Origin: Aricia agestis
Lineage: Eukaryota > Arthropoda > Insecta > Lepidoptera > Lycaenidae
Direction of reading: 5' to 3'
DNA: 64,000 nucleotides
Assembly (NCBI RefSeq): GCF_905147365.1
Contig: NC_056410.1
Location: 1,711,501 to 1,775,500 of the forward strand
Shown: piece after piece, positions 15,401-20,843 of the stretch
Numbering within the stretch: position 1 is the first letter of the stretch
How the letters are laid out: each line of letters opens with the position of its first letter
The notes under the pieces: model-generated
Told to the model about the DNA's origin: nothing
The model's input: the letters and a program-made list of their open reading frames with translations, nothing else
The model's database searches: none
Program-made: the position numbers and the translations under genes

Positions 15401-16138
15401 CTTGAAACTTGCTCGTGCTGTCAACCCTGAAAAAAGTTTCAATTTTACAGCACAATCCCCATCTGAAAAAGTTTCAATTTGACCACAAAATCCCCTAACA
15501 AAATTATACGTCATTTATTTAATTCATTTGTTACAAAAAATATAATAAATGAAGAACCGCTCGACCGATTTTGTGAACTTTACATAAAGCATCCATCGAA
15601 GTAACAAGTAGACATGCCCAGGATGTAGTAGTTGTAAACAGCCAGCCTGTCCAGCATTTATGGAAATCAGCGCTCAGTTGTGATTAACGCATCGCTACGT
15701 CATTTTATAAAATTACTAATAATATATTTTCGGTGTTTTCCATCTACCTATCAGTTCAAGCCAAAAGTAATTAATGCGTTTCTTGGTCAACGTATTTTAT
15801 ATATTTCTTCTACCCTAATTCCTGCAACAAATCTACTTGTACTAAATGAGGTTTCATAGATTCATAAATAAGGACTACATATAGGTTTCATCGTGACATA
15901 CATGTACATAGTATTTAACATTAAACTCACCCTACAGTTAATAAAGTCGTCCAATCTCTGCTCGATATTCTGTCCCTTCTTGGGTCTCATTAGTAGGTAG
16001 ATCCTGGAGATGTCGGGGCAGCTCCTCAGCAGCTTCTCCACCAGGACCTTGCCCATGAAGCCGGTGGCTCCGGTGATGAAGATGGACTTGTCCGCGTAGT
16101 ACTCCGACACTCCGATCGACGCCGACATCTTGGATAGC
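319..16138 (-). CDS. Fatty acyl-CoA reductase (FAR), nine exons, 3' end off the window
   Basis: FARs reduce fatty acyl-CoA to fatty alcohol with NADPH, usually at the ER or peroxisome, and feed wax, hydrocarbon or pheromone pathways. Nine minus-strand exons join in phase: 15931-16138, 10930-11087, 9855-9945, 9044-9189, 8115-8224, 4053-4136, 2622-2730, 1080-1156 and 319-481. They give 378 residues plus two bases. Visible motifs are TGATGFMG at residues 19-26 (Rossmann cofactor loop), HVSTAY at 153-158, YAYTK at 207-211 (YxxxK active site), RPSIV at 231-235, GWIDNLNGP near 246 and LWYPNGG near 338 (start of the C-terminal FAR domain). FARs are usually about 500 residues, so the end is missing on the left. 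Every junction has GT and AG. Resemblance to the insect CG5065/wat group is from memory and is not a firm subtype. No lesion is seen in the visible exons. The product could be a housekeeping or a pheromone FAR; the sequence does not decide. Confidence 0.93.
670..813 (+). repeat. 3' fragment of a SINE-like element
   Basis: It matches the 3' half of the elements at 8399-8681 and 9311-9613: a CCCTATTCCCTCTTAAAAGG junction, then GGCCGGCAACGCAC and CCGTTTGCTCGTTTGCCCCC, then an A-rich tail. The 5' half is missing. It lies in FAR intron 8. Confidence 0.8.
828..975. repeat. Half copy of palindromic MITE (CAGGGTGTAAC family)
   Basis: The segment from CTTTGTATG through TCAGCGCTGCTACTTTCACA to ACACCCTAAAGTATTATA matches the right arm of the MITE at 1740-1996. 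The left arm is absent, so this copy cannot fold back on itself. Confidence 0.7.
1080..1156 (-). CDS. FAR exon 8
   Basis: 77 bp bounded by TTTTCAG and GTGAGT. It codes for SKEVRVCNLTQSGVNPITWG followed by EALEL, the usual short segment (YNxxSGxxNPxTWG) at the end of the reductase domain. It ends in phase 1. Confidence 0.9.
1218..1712. repeat. Composite inverted-repeat element
   Basis: The ends are inverted versions of each other: GAGGAAGTTGATTCC near 1230 and GGAATCAATTTCCTC near 1687. Between them the TTGGTCG, GATCTGTC and CTGGGTTTGAC words recur in two direct units (about 1255-1350 and 1410-1520) and once inverted near 1640. A perfect 15-nt hairpin lies at 1550-1584. Related sequence occurs at 35715-35960. 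It fits a MITE with internal duplication, in FAR intron 7. Confidence 0.6.
1740..1996. mobile_element. Palindromic MITE, CAGGGTGTAAC family
   Basis: Two arms of about 110 nt are inverted copies. The tips are CAGGGTGTAACAAAAATAAG and its near complement, and each arm contains AGAGAGTTCACTGTGAAAGT and CAGCGCTGAAAGAC or their complements. TA flanks the left tip. Other copies lie at 4391-4698, 48847-49105, 49719-49833 (half) and 56870-57418 (diverged). It has no ORF and is non-autonomous. It lies in FAR intron 7. Confidence 0.85.
2252..2497. repeat. Inverted-repeat element (likely MITE)
   Basis: ACGAATAATAAAAACTAAGG near 2265 is repeated inverted as CCTTAGTTTTTATTATTCGT near 2460, with similar flanks (GTAACTCC and GGAGTTAC inside). 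The arms are about 40 nt around a roughly 150-nt core without coding content. It lies in FAR intron 7. Confidence 0.6.
2622..2730 (-). CDS. FAR exon 7
   Basis: 109 bp bounded by TGTCCAG and GTGAGT. It codes for VIRTMQCNQDYNVDVLPVDM, then TINGCILLAYFRALD. The VLPVD(M)xxNG pattern is typical of FARs. It ends in phase 2. Confidence 0.93.
2961..3182 (-). pseudogene. Transposon remnant with PHD-like zinc-finger half
   Basis: A 73-codon minus-strand frame contains CQLCGRWAHNGCAGVD followed by ICIYC, giving a C-x2-C, H-x2-C, C-x2-C spacing like the end of a PHD finger. Fingers of this form occur at the C-terminus of some insect pogo/Tigger-type and related transposases. Nothing else of a transposase is present. 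Around it are repeated GGGGTAAGATGGGGTA words, and a run of 19 G lies at 2789-2807. Whether a pogo-like element or another family is the source is inference. It lies in FAR intron 6. Confidence 0.4.
3205..3900. other. Intron sequence without recognised features
   Basis: AT-rich part of FAR intron 6. I see no repeat copy shared with other parts of the window and no coding frame. Confidence 0.5.
3908..4034 (+). repeat. 3' fragment of a SINE-like element
   Basis: It carries TTCCCTCTTAAAAGGCCGGC, CATCAGGTGACCCGTTTGCT and an A-rich tail, as at 8399-8681, but lacks the 5' half. It ends about 20 bases before the donor side of FAR exon 6. Confidence 0.8.
4053..4136 (-). CDS. FAR exon 6
   Basis: 84 bp bounded by TTTCAG and GTAAGA. 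It codes for TAAYKEPLPGWIDNLNGP then TGLMVGAGK, one of the most conserved FAR blocks. It starts and ends in phase 1. Confidence 0.93.
4391..4698. mobile_element. Palindromic MITE, CAGGGTGTAAC family
   Basis: Full-length copy with TACAGGGTGTAAC and GTTTTTTACACCCTGTA ends. Its right arm carries about 90 extra bases between CTCTCTACAA and the CACACCCTAAGG word, which the copy at 1740-1996 lacks. It lies in FAR intron 5. Confidence 0.8.
4700..6495. other. Long intron stretch with little recognisable content
   Basis: Part of FAR intron 5. It contains a perfect 16-nt hairpin (arms 5054-5069 and 5076-5091) beside a CCCGCGTTCCATTTAGCGT word related to the small MITE at 10118-10216, and an ATTA-rich low-complexity patch near 5250-5340. 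Otherwise I see nothing. Confidence 0.5.
6496..6692 (+). repeat. Dispersed repeat, GACGCCCGCAACTCCGTTGC family
   Basis: It begins GACGCCCGCAACTCCGTTGC, passes through CCTTTCCCGGGACTCAAAGT and AAATCGGTTCAGCGGTTCGG, and ends TCACATTTATAATATTAAGT. Copies are at 31110-31345 (minus), 39600-39990 (minus, interrupted), 41374-41575 and 51118-51325, with end fragments at 47670-47740 and 48655-48760. The shared end suggests a family mobilised by 3'-end recognition, but the class is not certain. Confidence 0.75.
7250..7545 (+). mobile_element. 5'-truncated LINE 3' end with TATTCT-type tail
   Basis: Non-coding sequence ends with an AATAAA word and a short tandem tail (TTCTTATTCTTATTC), as LINE 3' ends often do. 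GGCCCCCGCAGAATAT and GAGCTGGGGCCAATTTTTGG mark its GC-richer part. No coding part remains. It lies in FAR intron 5. Confidence 0.5.
7738..7982. repeat. Possible MITE with imperfect TIRs
   Basis: TTTTCCGTTTGCGATTTCC near 7750 and GGAAATCGAATACGGGAAAC near 7950 are imperfect inverted copies around a core rich in CGTACG and CGTTTCGTTCG words. No coding content is seen. Confidence 0.35.
8115..8224 (-). CDS. FAR exon 5 with YxxxK active site
   Basis: 110 bp bounded by TTCTAG and GTGAGT. It codes for LIHPQPNTYAYTKSLTED, which contains the YxxxK catalytic pair (Y207, K211), and ends IAIARPSI with the following valine split by the intron. It ends in phase 1. Confidence 0.93.
8399..8681 (+). mobile_element. 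SINE-like element (full length)
   Basis: It starts GTGGGAGAGCC, continues CGGCACGAATGGGCCGGCTC and CAGCGCTTGCGCTGTGTTTC, has an internal CCCTACCCTATTCC pyrimidine stretch, then GATGCTGCGAGTGTCCATGG and a GCCCCCTTATTTCATAAAA tail. Other copies lie at 9311-9613, 47349-47673 and 54703-55041 (minus). Its first ~135 bp also form the 5' end of the LINE at 20844. It resembles lepidopteran SINEs of the Metulj kind; that name is a guess. It lies in FAR intron 4 or its edge. Confidence 0.8.
9044..9189 (-). CDS. FAR exon 4
   Basis: 146 bp bounded by TTTTCAG and GTAAGT. It begins AFVHVSTAYC, the conserved segment that positions the active site, and continues through an acidic stretch (ELESLDEKLYPFKHDP). 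It ends in phase 2. Confidence 0.92.
9311..9613 (+). mobile_element. SINE-like element (full length)
   Basis: Same structure as 8399-8681, 120 bp to the right of FAR exon 4, in intron 3. It has lost four bases in the CTGATGCTGCGAGTG word and ends in a longer A tail. Confidence 0.8.
9678..9838. mobile_element. Small palindromic MITE
   Basis: TAACGCCTCTAGTACAC and GACGCTGCGAA at the left are inverted as TTCGCAGCGTCAGTGGAC and ATAAGAGGCGTAAG at the right. It ends 16 bases from FAR exon 3 and may lie close enough to affect splicing of intron 3. Confidence 0.6.
9855..9945 (-). CDS. FAR exon 3
   Basis: 91 bp bounded by TTTCAG and GTGACT. It codes for FDMFIKDAVDLNMVGT followed by LRALKLAEGMKNLE, the conserved FAR segment between the Rossmann core and the HVSTAY motif. 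It ends in phase 0. Confidence 0.92.
10118..10216. mobile_element. 99-bp palindromic MITE
   Basis: CCCCGCGTTCCACTTTACGT at the left and its near complement ACGTCAAGTGGAACGCGGGG at the right, with GATCAAAACGCTCC and TTGAGCGTTTTGATT inside, form one hairpin with a loop of about 14 nt. It lies in FAR intron 2. Confidence 0.7.
10930..11087 (-). CDS. FAR exon 2
   Basis: 158 bp between a TTTTCAG acceptor and a GTAAAT donor. It codes for IFDKLQ, then LIAGDVLKEDLGIS, then VNIVFHCAACV, matching the FAR region where GDV and VxFHxAA line the cofactor pocket. It ends in phase 2; the split arginine is completed by exon 3. Confidence 0.92.
11145..11313. mobile_element. Palindromic MITE with ~43-nt TIRs
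   Basis: ACACTAGGCCGAAAATACGC and GGCCGAAGTTCGGCATGATT at the left are mirrored by TAATCATGTCGAACTTCGGC and CGCGTATTTTCGGCCTAGTG at the right. It is in FAR intron 1, about 60 bp from exon 2. Confidence 0.75.
11693..11836 (-). mobile_element. tRNA-derived SINE, 3' part (split by LINE insertion)
   Basis: This matches, in reverse complement, the 3' part of the SINE at 42158-42430, including GGACGCTTCACA, GGCCCCGTGCTAAGTACCTA and TATATCATACACATATTT. The rest of the same element resumes at 14529. The break coincides with the LINE at 11837-14528, so both halves are one disrupted copy. Confidence 0.8.
11837..14371 (+). CDS. LINE endonuclease-reverse transcriptase (5'-truncated, uninterrupted frame)
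   Basis: The frame is open from the first base of the insertion to a stop at 14369-14371 (844 residues). The first half has the end of an AP-type endonuclease: VFVLGDFNAHGD, then a DSFTHIND segment, then SDHVPLL. The reverse transcriptase follows, with NYRPISLGTIIGKILERLIY, FGFRPGLSTDSA, FFDLSRAFDLV, VRQGGLTSPDLFSLYVNDL and the catalytic YADDMVLL, then a thumb region ending FRYLGHIL. No RNase H domain follows. The N-terminal endonuclease residues and any ORF1 are lost, so this copy cannot be autonomous. The lack of stops over 844 codons points to a fairly recent insertion. It sits in FAR intron 1 on the opposite strand to the gene. Confidence 0.9.
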   Translation, partial: YRLAAIRIKLDNRHLLIISAYLPYDEGTEESLADFINCLGGIEAIISDSDIEAVFVLGDFNAHGDSRFGLELSAFCADHSLVCVDTELLPPDSFTHINDGSGAKRWLDHCIVTAAAREIVISANIEYGVYWSDHVPLLVKLKLCKLTQKIEDSQANNPLSGVYWGNKTADEINKYKKLCCDNLSNLNLLSNSSHILNCVICNVSNLFICKKHIYVLDEFYDSIVKCLQDAARQSRIRRDAPFKGKKVIGWNHHVRELHQKARHAFNCWLWNGRPQSGPLYDNMTSSRKIFKNKLKWCQNNEEQIKMDIMASQHSAGNFSKFWKSTKRLNYVQSRPVSINDVQNPSEIADLFAHHFKVDPLPVSDDVGDTTPVAKNDEECFSGFNSDDVAKVIFKMKKGKSPGFDGLSLEHVLYASDKIIPMLTDLFTICVNIGYLPKNLMRTMVVPIPKTRTGDPSNPKNYRPISLGTIIGKILERLIYPNVNRSAKIDDAQFGFRPGLSTDSAIFALKSTVLYYKKRNTSVYACFFDLSRAFDLVNYTVLWRKLLKSNVPSKTVSLLRYWYENQTNFVKWGDATSNDFILECGVRQGGLTSPDLFSLYVNDLIEELRSTRIGCHIGATPVNNLSYADDMVLLSPSIKGLRRLLSICEDYAIRHGLKYNVAKTQMMVFQAGKGPQRVPSVSLDGQEVERVEQFRYLGHILTEDLSDNEDVVRERRALAVRCNMLARRFARCSVGAKLTLFRAYCQCFYTCQLWLNCSKATRSSIRVQYNNAYRTLMRLPKYCSASGMFADAGIPDYFAIIRARVAAFWSRIRSANNEILSVCDGCPENSIPAYWLSVHRGSNQK
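11837..14528 (+). mobile_element. 5'-truncated LINE inserted in a SINE
   Basis: A non-LTR retrotransposon lacking its 5' end. The body is the frame at 11837-14371, followed by an AT-rich 3' UTR and a TTTATTTATTTATTT tail. ATATTT occurs on both sides (11831-11836 and 14529-14534) and is the likely short target duplication. Group: Jockey/CR1-like, clade not assigned. Confidence 0.85.
14529..14655 (-). mobile_element. tRNA-derived SINE, 5' head (split by LINE insertion)
   Basis: In minus orientation it has a TGGCTCAGTGGTGAGCGCGT A-box region and GGGTTCGAATCCCGCC B-box, matching 42158-42240. The acceptor arms do not pair, so it is a tRNA-derived promoter head and not a working tRNA gene. The other half is at 11693-11836. 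Confidence 0.8.
15090..15210. mobile_element. MITE with CGACAAGGCTTT ends
   Basis: ATCGACAAGGCTTTTTAAGAACGTG at the left is mirrored by CCACGTTCCTATAAAGCCTTGATGATC at the right. A related copy lies at 38690-38830 and an end fragment near 32455-32480. Confidence 0.6.
15425..15600 (+). repeat. Dispersed repeat, TTTCAATTTGACxxCAAAATCCCC family (copy 1)
   Basis: Shared words are GCACAATCCCCATC, AAAGTTTCAATTTGACC and ATTTGTTACAAAAAATAT, then CGCTCGACCGATTTTGTG. Other copies are at 32095-32260 and 37330-37525. No coding content; class unknown. It lies in FAR intron 1. Confidence 0.6.
15931..16138 (-). CDS. FAR exon 1 (first coding exon)
   Basis: The ATG is at 16126-16128 and the exon codes for 66 residues ending in phase 0 at a GTGAGT donor (15925-15930). 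It carries the cofactor-binding loop TGATGFMGK followed by VLVEKLLRSCPDI and IYLLMRPKKGQ, which is the standard FAR N-terminus. A TTTTCAG acceptor lies 10 bases before the ATG, so the 5' UTR is spliced and begins on an upstream exon to the right. Confidence 0.93.
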
Positions 16139-16215
16139 CTGAAAACAATATAATATTAATATTAAAAAAAACTTAAAAAAACGACGCTTATTTTTTTTGT
16201 TACTGGAGATAGGTA

Positions 16216-16758
16216 AAAACCGGCCAAGTGCGAGTTGGACGCGCCCATGAAGGGTTCCGCAGCAGCAATAAGGTTTATTTCTATGAAATTTATTTTTATA
16301 TATCAGTTGATTTAATGGAAGTTAAATTGAGGTTTACCATTTATGACGTATAAAAAAAACTACTGGCTAGATCTCGTTCAAACCAATTTTCGTAGGTATC
16401 AAAATGAGGTTTCTAATATCATTTTTTTAAATCTGAATAGTTTGCGATAGAGACTCTTCCAAAGTGGTAAAATGTGTCCCCCCCCCCCTCTAACTTCTAA
16501 AGTAGGGGCATGATAATTAAAAAAAATATATATGATGTACATTACTATAAAAACTCCCAACGAAAATTGATTTGAACGAGATCTAGTAAGTAGTTTTTTA
16601 TACGTCATAAATGGTAAACCTTAATTTAACTTTAATTAAATCAACTGAAATATAAAAATAAATCAAAAACCTTTTAATTTCATAGAAATAATCCTTGTTG
16701 CTGCTGCGGAACCCTTCATGGGCGAGTCCAACTCGCACTTGGCCGGTTTTTATGATCG
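16216..16758. repeat. Fold-back copy of the CCGGCCAAGTGCGAG repeat
   Basis: The left ~185 bp, from AAAACCGGCCAAGTGCGAGT, is an inverted copy of the right ~190 bp, which ends ACTCGCACTTGGCCGGTTTT. The right 350 bp match the 3' part of 29097-29645 in the same orientation, but that copy is not palindromic. Here the head appears to have been replaced by an inverted copy of the tail. Confidence 0.75.
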
Positions 16759-16799
16759 GGGGGTCACTGGAAATAAGGTCTAATTTTCAAAATCATCTT

Positions 16800-17700
16800 T
16801 TTTTGTTTTCGAGGAGATTTATACGGCATATTATACAAGATTATTCATAATATATCAACAATTTCAGCATAAAAATAATTCATATTCGTAAATATTAACT
16901 CAGCAATTAAATAAACCACTTGCAGAACATAGAATTTCCAAGCTTTCGTTTGATAGTTTACTTCTTCTGACCGTCAGAATATGACTAGGCTATTCAAATG
17001 TTGCATGTTAGTTTCGTTTATATTAATACAAACTTCAAGCAATATATCATGTCGCTATATCATAAAACACGCGAATAAATAGGTGCACACAAAAGTTGTG
17101 AATAACCTATTCAGCACTTTATCAGAAAGTGGTGAAACTGCAGGCCTTTAGATGGATCACGCTCATATACCTATACATCTGTGCTATATACATAATATTA
17201 TTGTTACCAAAGAGAATATAATCAGTACGTTTTATTTGTTACCTACATTTTGAGGGGTCACGTATGCTGACCCTTTGGGGCGGTATAATATTATCATAGG
17301 TTCGTGGGAATTCGTAGACGACATGTTCAAATTTGCTTGTAATCGTCCATCATCAAGGTGTAAAGGCCTCACGATAAATGGTTTCTCGACCATCAATTTC
17401 ATTTTTAATTCCGAAGAGAAAACATTTGTTTTTTTTTTGCTTTTGGCACTGACACCTGGGGTGTACTTTGCCACATACAAGGGTCTTCTACAATATTTTT
17501 CATCATCGTTTTACTATAACGTCAAGTCTAAAGTCTAGTCAAAGTCTAGGTAAAAGTCAAAACAGTCAAGGAGTCAAGTCGGTCAATTCAGTAAAGTGGT
17601 AGACGCTTTGCTGAAACTTTCGACGGAGTTTTGGAGGGACCACAAGAAAACACGTTTCTGGAAGTTGCCGCATAAATTTGCCTACACTTGTGCACGATAA
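16800..17700. other. Stretch without recognised features
   Basis: AT-rich, just upstream (minus-strand sense) of FAR exon 1's leading intron end. The short open frames here do not resemble known proteins. Near 17525-17600 the word AGTCAAAGTC/GTCAAG recurs as a degenerate tandem. Confidence 0.5.
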
Positions 17701-17709
17701 CGAATATCT

Positions 17710-18112
17710 AATCTATACGTCTATACATCTATACATCTATACATACATATACATACATACATACATATAAATAAAATTGGAGTGTCTGTTTGTAGTATTG
17801 AGAGAACCGTTTTTTACTACATGCATATGAATCTTTATACGATACTTACACCAAAACAACATTTTTTACAATTTTTGTCTGTATGTCTGTCTGTCTGTTT
17901 GTTCCGGCTAATCTCTGAAACGGCTGGAGCTATTTTCCGGGACTTTTTTTGGTAGATAGCTGATGTAGTAAGGTGTAACTTAGGCTACTTTTTAACCGAC
18001 TTCCAAAAAGGAGGAGGTTATATTTTACTATTTTCATATTTGTTAGCGGACTATCCATCTTTGTTATTATACTATGTTGACGCGGACGAAGTCGCGGGCA
18101 ACAGCTAGTGGT
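17710..18112 (-). repeat. Dispersed repeat ending ACTAGCTGTTGCCCGCGACT
   Basis: In minus orientation it starts ACTAGCTGTTGCCCGCGACT, contains AACCTCCTCCTTTTTGGAAG near its head and a GACAGACAGACATACAGAC stretch, and ends in an ATGTATG-rich microsatellite (about 17700-17770). This layout is common in lepidopteran dispersed repeats; class not assigned. Confidence 0.5.
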
Positions 18113-19669
18113 TAATATATTCTGCCAATATTACACATTAAAAACCCAGTTAACACAATTTGAAATAAATGAATGAACTAAGCAATATACGTCACTATAA
18201 CAGAACTCCATCTACGTCAGTAACTGTACTAATTTTACAACATTGCATTGTCACGTTTTTTAATTTTCCACCTAATAGAAAAATCTAAAAAGAAGGCAAT
18301 AGGCCCTGAGGTATCGAGAGTTTTGTTATGCACGAGCGACGTTACATCACGCCCAAAATAAAACTACTTGCCACTATATTGGACGCTAATGGAGTATATT
18401 TATTTGGGCGAGAGTTGCTTTCACAGTCGTATTGACATAGCCTTGAATAATACTTGCGCCCTGTGGGCTGTGACGCACGTATCTTAAGTACAATAAAAAA
18501 GTACAGTAAAATTTTGCTGAAACTTTTGTACTTCACTTTGAAACTCTTTAATATTTTGTAGCTCAAATAATTAATAAGTATAGCATAATATATCTATTAG
18601 TACATACTTTACAATAGAGTCCTTTGAGTCCTTTTTTGTAATAGAATATCATAGTATAAAGTAGCAACCTAAGACCTAAGTATAAACTGTGGTCTTAGGT
18701 TGCTACGCGCTACGAACTACGCTACGCCCTACGGACTGGCTACGAGGTAGATAAAGTACTTTTGTAGGTCTTATCGACCACACTGTTTCCCTATCGTCAC
18801 AACATACCTGCAAATATACTATTCATTTCATTTATAAATACAAACAATATGATAATAAATATCATTATTACGTAATAGGTTAAATTTTAACATATCGACG
18901 GTGGAAAGGCAAAAGTTACCAAGCGACATATAGCTATTTTTACAGGAGAGCCGTTTAAAGATTCATTTTTTCTTTAAAAAATCGTAGAAAATTAGCTATT
19001 AGAGATATTTTAAAAAATCCAACGGATTTTTAAAGTATTTTAATGCCTTTATTAATTGGTTTATTAAAAAAAGGTATTTCTGTATACTTAGCGTAGAAGT
19101 GGCGTTTGGTTACAATTTACCTAAATTTAGAAGCAGGTAAAAGTTACCAACCGACAAAAACGTTTTATCTTTCAATCTAGTAAAAATATATAAATATATA
19201 TTTTTTTCCAAATGGTTCGAAGCAAAAAGGGTTAAGTAGAGATTTTTTTTATTAATTGAACAAGCAAAGGGGTCTAAATTTCATAATATTCCATTATTAT
19301 AACAAGCAATATTTACTATACGACAAATAAAATTCTGTTAGTGTAAGTAATTATTTACCTGCCGCCAAATAAATTTGAGTTAGAACTCAAAAGTTTTTAC
19401 TTTTTAGACTCAGTGAGGAAATTTGCTCAGTATAGTTATGCTGCAATTGAAAATAACTGAAGTTAAACTGTTGAAGAAAAACCTATCAAGTATACAATAT
19501 TTGAAATATGCCTTTGAATAAATAATTTTCAAACAAATAATTGAAGTTCCTCGGTAAAAACAATATTCAGTATTCCAATGAACCGTAACTTACTTACCGA
19601 CTTCTAAAATGTATGAAGATTGAGTACAGGTAATAAGTATAGTTTAGGCTTAGTCCAATCGAAAAAATC

Positions 19670-20088
19670 GGCCAAGTGTGAGTTTGACTCGTGTACAACT
19701 CGGAGGTTCCGTACCATTATAGAGCAAAAATAGGCTAAAATAGTTTTTTTTTTGTATGGGATTATTTATCTATTTTATTTTAATTTTATTATTAATTATA
19801 AAAGTTTAAATACAATTGAGTATTTTGTGAACATTTCAAGTGCCCAGCTGTTGCCATTATTGATATCTAGCAAAAAAGGCCAAAAAATCAGGTTTGTTGT
19901 AACGGAAAATTATTTTTTTTTAGAATTTGTTGTTACAGCGGCAAAGGAAATACACTATCTGTAAAAATTACAGATGTCTAGCTGTTGCCGTTCTTGAGAT
20001 ATAGACTGGAGACAGACAGACAGACAGACATCGAAGTTTTAGTAATAGGGTCCCGTTTTTACCCTTTGGGTACGGAACCCTAAAAAGG
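19670..20088 (+). repeat. CGGCCAAGTGTGAGT...GGGTACGGAACCCT repeat (full copy)
   Basis: It begins with an AAAAATCGGCCAAGTGTGAG head and GGAGGTTCCGTACCATTATA, has GACAGACAGACAGACATCGA before the tail, and ends CCCTTTGGGTACGGAACCCT. This organisation is typical of an abundant lepidopteran repeat. No protein is encoded. Confidence 0.7.
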
Positions 20089-20209
20089 CACTACTTATAA
20101 AATAAGAATTATGTAACACTTTTTAGTTTATTCATAAGAATATTAATTTTGTTTTTGCCAAGGAAGTCAGTTCCAATTTTTTGTTTGAAAATAATTTATT
20201 TTTCTCTTT

Positions 20210-20745
20210 TTTACGGTTAGTCAACAAGGAACCCTTATAGTTTCGGTCTGTCCGTCTGTCTGTCCGTCTGTCTGTCCATCTGTCTGTCCATCTGTCTGTC
20301 CATCTGTCTATCCGTCTGTCTGTCCGTCTGTCTGTCCGCGGTTTCTCTCAGAGACTATAAGGCCTACAAAGCTGTAATTCGGCATGAATGTACATCTTAA
20401 TCAAACCGACAAAATGGTAAGTATATAAAACCTTTAATTTGTTGTTGTGGTACCTTCGATACACATTAAGCGGGGGTGATTTATTTTTTCCGCGTCCACC
20501 CCACCGTGTGGAGTGTCGTTGGATAGGTTTTTTAAAAATGTTATGAGTATTCAAAGACAATTTTCCGATTTAGGGATCCATTTGTGAAATATGAAGTTTT
20601 AAAGTGGAACAAATCGTTAGAGTCTAGTGTCCCCCCTTCTACCAGCTAAACGGTTGCTTCTGGAAATGTGAAAGAATTCACGGGGGTAAGAAATATGCTG
20701 AATTTAAAAGGAAAACTATCACGGCTAAGAAGACATTAATGCTGA
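20210..20745 (+). repeat. Dispersed repeat with TCTGTC microsatellite, left part
   Basis: AAGGAACCCTTATAG is followed by a (TGTCTGTC/CGTCTGTC)n tract at 20246-20340, then CGGTTTCTCTCAGAGACTAT and GTGGAGTGTCGTTGGATAGG. Its last ~165 bp (from CATTTGTGAAATATGAAG, 20579) recur at 22254-22420 with divergence. The LINE at 20844 lies between the two. Confidence 0.6.
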
Positions 20746-20843
20746 TCATCTCAGCATTCAAAGGAATTTGTTAGTAATGTAAAACACGTTATAAATGTAC
20801 ATTCATTAACTATACATTGTATAGTGTGTACATGTATTTTAGT

